Of a stretch of DNA of 64,000 nt, positions 62,434 to 64,000 are shown piece by piece; position 1 is the first letter of the stretch, and the number at the start of each line of letters is the position of its first letter. The position numbers and the translations under genes were made by a program. The DNA comes from an uncultured Sutterella sp. GTDB lineage: Bacteria > Pseudomonadota > Gammaproteobacteria > Burkholderiales > Burkholderiaceae_F. Location of the stretch: the NCBI GenBank assembly GCA_900543805.1, contig UQTE01000009.1:1-64000 (forward strand), written 5' to 3'. A model generated the notes under the pieces. That model ran no database searches. It worked only from the letters and a program-made list of their open reading frames with translations, and had not been told where the DNA came from.

Positions 62434-63897
62434 ATGGAGCCCGCCGCACACGAAAAGCCCAAACCCGCCGCCGAGTCCACCCGCAACGCCGCGGCCCGGA
62501 CGTTCGAGCGCATGACCACGGAACCCGTCGCCAACCTCATCGTGCGGCTCGGCGTTCCCACCGTGCTCTCCATGCTCGTGACGGCCCTCTACAACACGGT
62601 CTCCACCTTCTACGTTTCCTACCTCGGGACTTCAGCCGTCGGCGCCATGGGGGTCGCCTTTGCGCTCCAAATGGTGATCCAGGCCTTGGGCATCATGGTG
62701 GGACAGGGCTGCGCCTCGCAAACCTCCCGCCTTCTCGGTGCCAAACGCTACGCGAGAGCCCATGCGACGGCGAGCACGGCACTCTTCACTTCGTTTCTTC
62801 TCGGCACCTTCTTTGCCGTCGCGTCTCTTTTGGGACTCGATCGTCTTCTCGCAGGAATGGGCGCAACCGACACGATTCTTCCTTACGCCGTCGCCTACGC
62901 AAAGCCCGTGCTCTTTGCCGCTCCCTTCATGGCGGCCTCCTTCACGCTCAACAACATCCTTCGTTCCGAAGGTCTTGCCTTCGTCGGAATGATCGGACTC
63001 GGTATCGGCGGCATCCTCAACATGGCGGCCGCGCCCCTCTTTCTCTTCACGTTCGACCTCGGCATCTCGGGCGCCGGTTGGGCGACCGCCCTCTCGCAAA
63101 CCGTTTCCTTCGCGATTCTTCTCTCCTTCTTTGCCTCAGGCCGCGGTTCGATCCGTCTCTCGCCTCTGCTCGTTTCGAAGAACCTGCGCACTTACGGAAA
63201 GCTTTTTCGCCTCGGTCTGCCGTCGCTCTCGCGCAACATTCTCGGCGCCGTCGCCGCTTCGGCGCTCAACCTCATGGCGGGCGTATACGGCGACGCGGCG
63301 GTCGCAGCCATGTCGATCGTCGGGCGCGTGATGATGGTAACGTCAGCCGCCATGATCGGGATCGGGCAAGGCTATCAGCCGGTCCTCGGCTACAACTGGG
63401 GCGCAAAGCGTTACGACCGCGTACTCAAGGCGGCTGACGCGACGCTTGCGATGTCGACCGCCCTGATGACGGCGTTGGGACTTTTGGGATTCGTTTTCGC
63501 CGAGGAAGTCGTGGCGTTCTTCCGCACGGAAGACCCGGCCGTCGTGCAAATCGGCGTCGAAGCGCTCCTTCTCCAGTGCCTCGTCGCCCCGATCATGCCC
63601 GTGAGCGTCGTCTCCAACATGACCTACCAGGTGCTCGGGCGCGCAGGGATCGCGACCTTTCTCGCCTGTCTGCGCCAAGGCGTCTTCTTTCTGCCTTTCA
63701 TTCTGATCCTCCCGCAGTTCTTCGGACTGCGCGGCATCGAGTCGGCGCAGCCGCTCGCAGAACTGCTGTCGTTTCTCGTCTGCATCGGGTTCGTCGTCCG
63801 ATTCCGGCGGGAGGCCTCACACCTTGCGGCGGACGAAGGCGCCCAACCGCACCGAACGGAATCCCTTCTTCGACCCGACTTTCGTGCTAATCGATAG
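62434..63897 (+). CDS. MATE-family multidrug/metabolite exporter
   Basis: A 487-residue, twelve-helix exporter of the MATE family (NorM/DinF/MepA-like; IGQGYQPVLGYNWGAKRYDR matches the family's conserved GQ-x-PxxGYN-GA segment after helix 7). MATE proteins exchange Na+ or H+ for organic cations or metabolites. The ATG at 62434 has no clear ribosome site; MTTEPVANL at 62512 is an alternative start. The C-terminal tail after the last helix is polar. Confidence 0.9.
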   Translation: MEPAAHEKPKPAAESTRNAAARTFERMTTEPVANLIVRLGVPTVLSMLVTALYNTVSTFYVSYLGTSAVGAMGVAFALQMVIQALGIMVGQGCASQTSRLLGAKRYARAHATASTALFTSFLLGTFFAVASLLGLDRLLAGMGATDTILPYAVAYAKPVLFAAPFMAASFTLNNILRSEGLAFVGMIGLGIGGILNMAAAPLFLFTFDLGISGAGWATALSQTVSFAILLSFFASGRGSIRLSPLLVSKNLRTYGKLFRLGLPSLSRNILGAVAASALNLMAGVYGDAAVAAMSIVGRVMMVTSAAMIGIGQGYQPVLGYNWGAKRYDRVLKAADATLAMSTALMTALGLLGFVFAEEVVAFFRTEDPAVVQIGVEALLLQCLVAPIMPVSVVSNMTYQVLGRAGIATFLACLRQGVFFLPFILILPQFFGLRGIESAQPLAELLSFLVCIGFVVRFRREASHLAADEGAQPHRTESLLRPDFRANR

Positions 63898-63955
63898 ACT
63901 TTGTCTGCACTCTTGCTTGAGAGACATGCGATTTCGTCGATTATCCAGAGTTCCC

Positions 63956-63989
63956 GCCCCGATGTCGCGACTACGCCGTCGGGGCTTTT
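63956..63989 (+). terminator. Terminator after the MATE gene
   Basis: GCCCCGA (63956-63962) pairs with TCGGGGC (63979-63985), followed by TTTT. It lies 59 bases after the stop codon. The remaining bases to the window end hold no feature. Confidence 0.75.
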
Positions 63990-64000
63990 CGCACGTATTC

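Overview
The window is high-GC (roughly 60-65%) bacterial DNA, densely packed into long operons. It carries several periplasmic flavocytochrome-c-type FAD reductases, two molybdopterin oxidoreductase clusters, a FeoA-FeoB fusion and a complete Ysc-family type III secretion system (T3SS) with Bordetella-like partner-switching regulators. This suggests an anaerobically respiring, host-associated betaproteobacterium of the Burkholderiales, most likely Sutterellaceae-like. The taxonomic guess is inference; there is no rRNA or marker gene here. I saw no tRNA, CRISPR array, integrase or transposase.

Layout. 1-2.6 kb: a lower-GC fragment with a truncated PAPS-reductase-like gene abuts, at about 511, a flavoprotein gene lacking its FAD-binding N-terminus; a small multiheme cytochrome c follows. 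2.6-3.5 kb: about 900 bases with no convincing gene. 3.5-7.8 kb: a secreted M20 peptidase, then feoAB and a Cys-rich companion. 7.9-17.5 kb: an FMN/FAD flavoprotein, a DmsA-DmsB pair without a visible DmsC, a LysE exporter and two more exported FAD proteins.

17.7-50.3 kb is the T3SS island. On the minus strand from about 35.3 to 20.3 kb runs yscB-sctC-D-yscE-sctF-yscG-sctI-J-K-L-N-O-P-Q-R-[STAS antagonist]-[anti-sigma kinase]-sctS-T-U-chaperone, then a short-chain dehydrogenase and a large unrecognised probable effector. Divergently, from 35.6 to 47.2 kb, runs lcrG-like, EspA/Bsp22-like tip, two SycD chaperones, YopB-like and YopD-like translocators, a 1086-aa protein with an ABC1/UbiB-type kinase core (candidate effector), then sctW-sycN-sctX-sctY-sctV. 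Next, on the minus strand, a membrane PP2C phosphatase (RsbU/BtrU type) is translationally coupled to a periplasmic binding protein. Phosphatase, antagonist and kinase form a complete partner switch that probably ties secretion to an external signal; the sigma factor is not in the window.

50.5-55.1 kb: a three-repeat Cys/His ribbon protein, then a PsrABC/PhsABC/TtrABC-type respiratory reductase. 55.4-62.1 kb: a dipeptide-type ABC importer with a fused double ATPase and an M20 amidohydrolase between its permease genes. 62.4-63.9 kb: a MATE exporter followed by a terminator.
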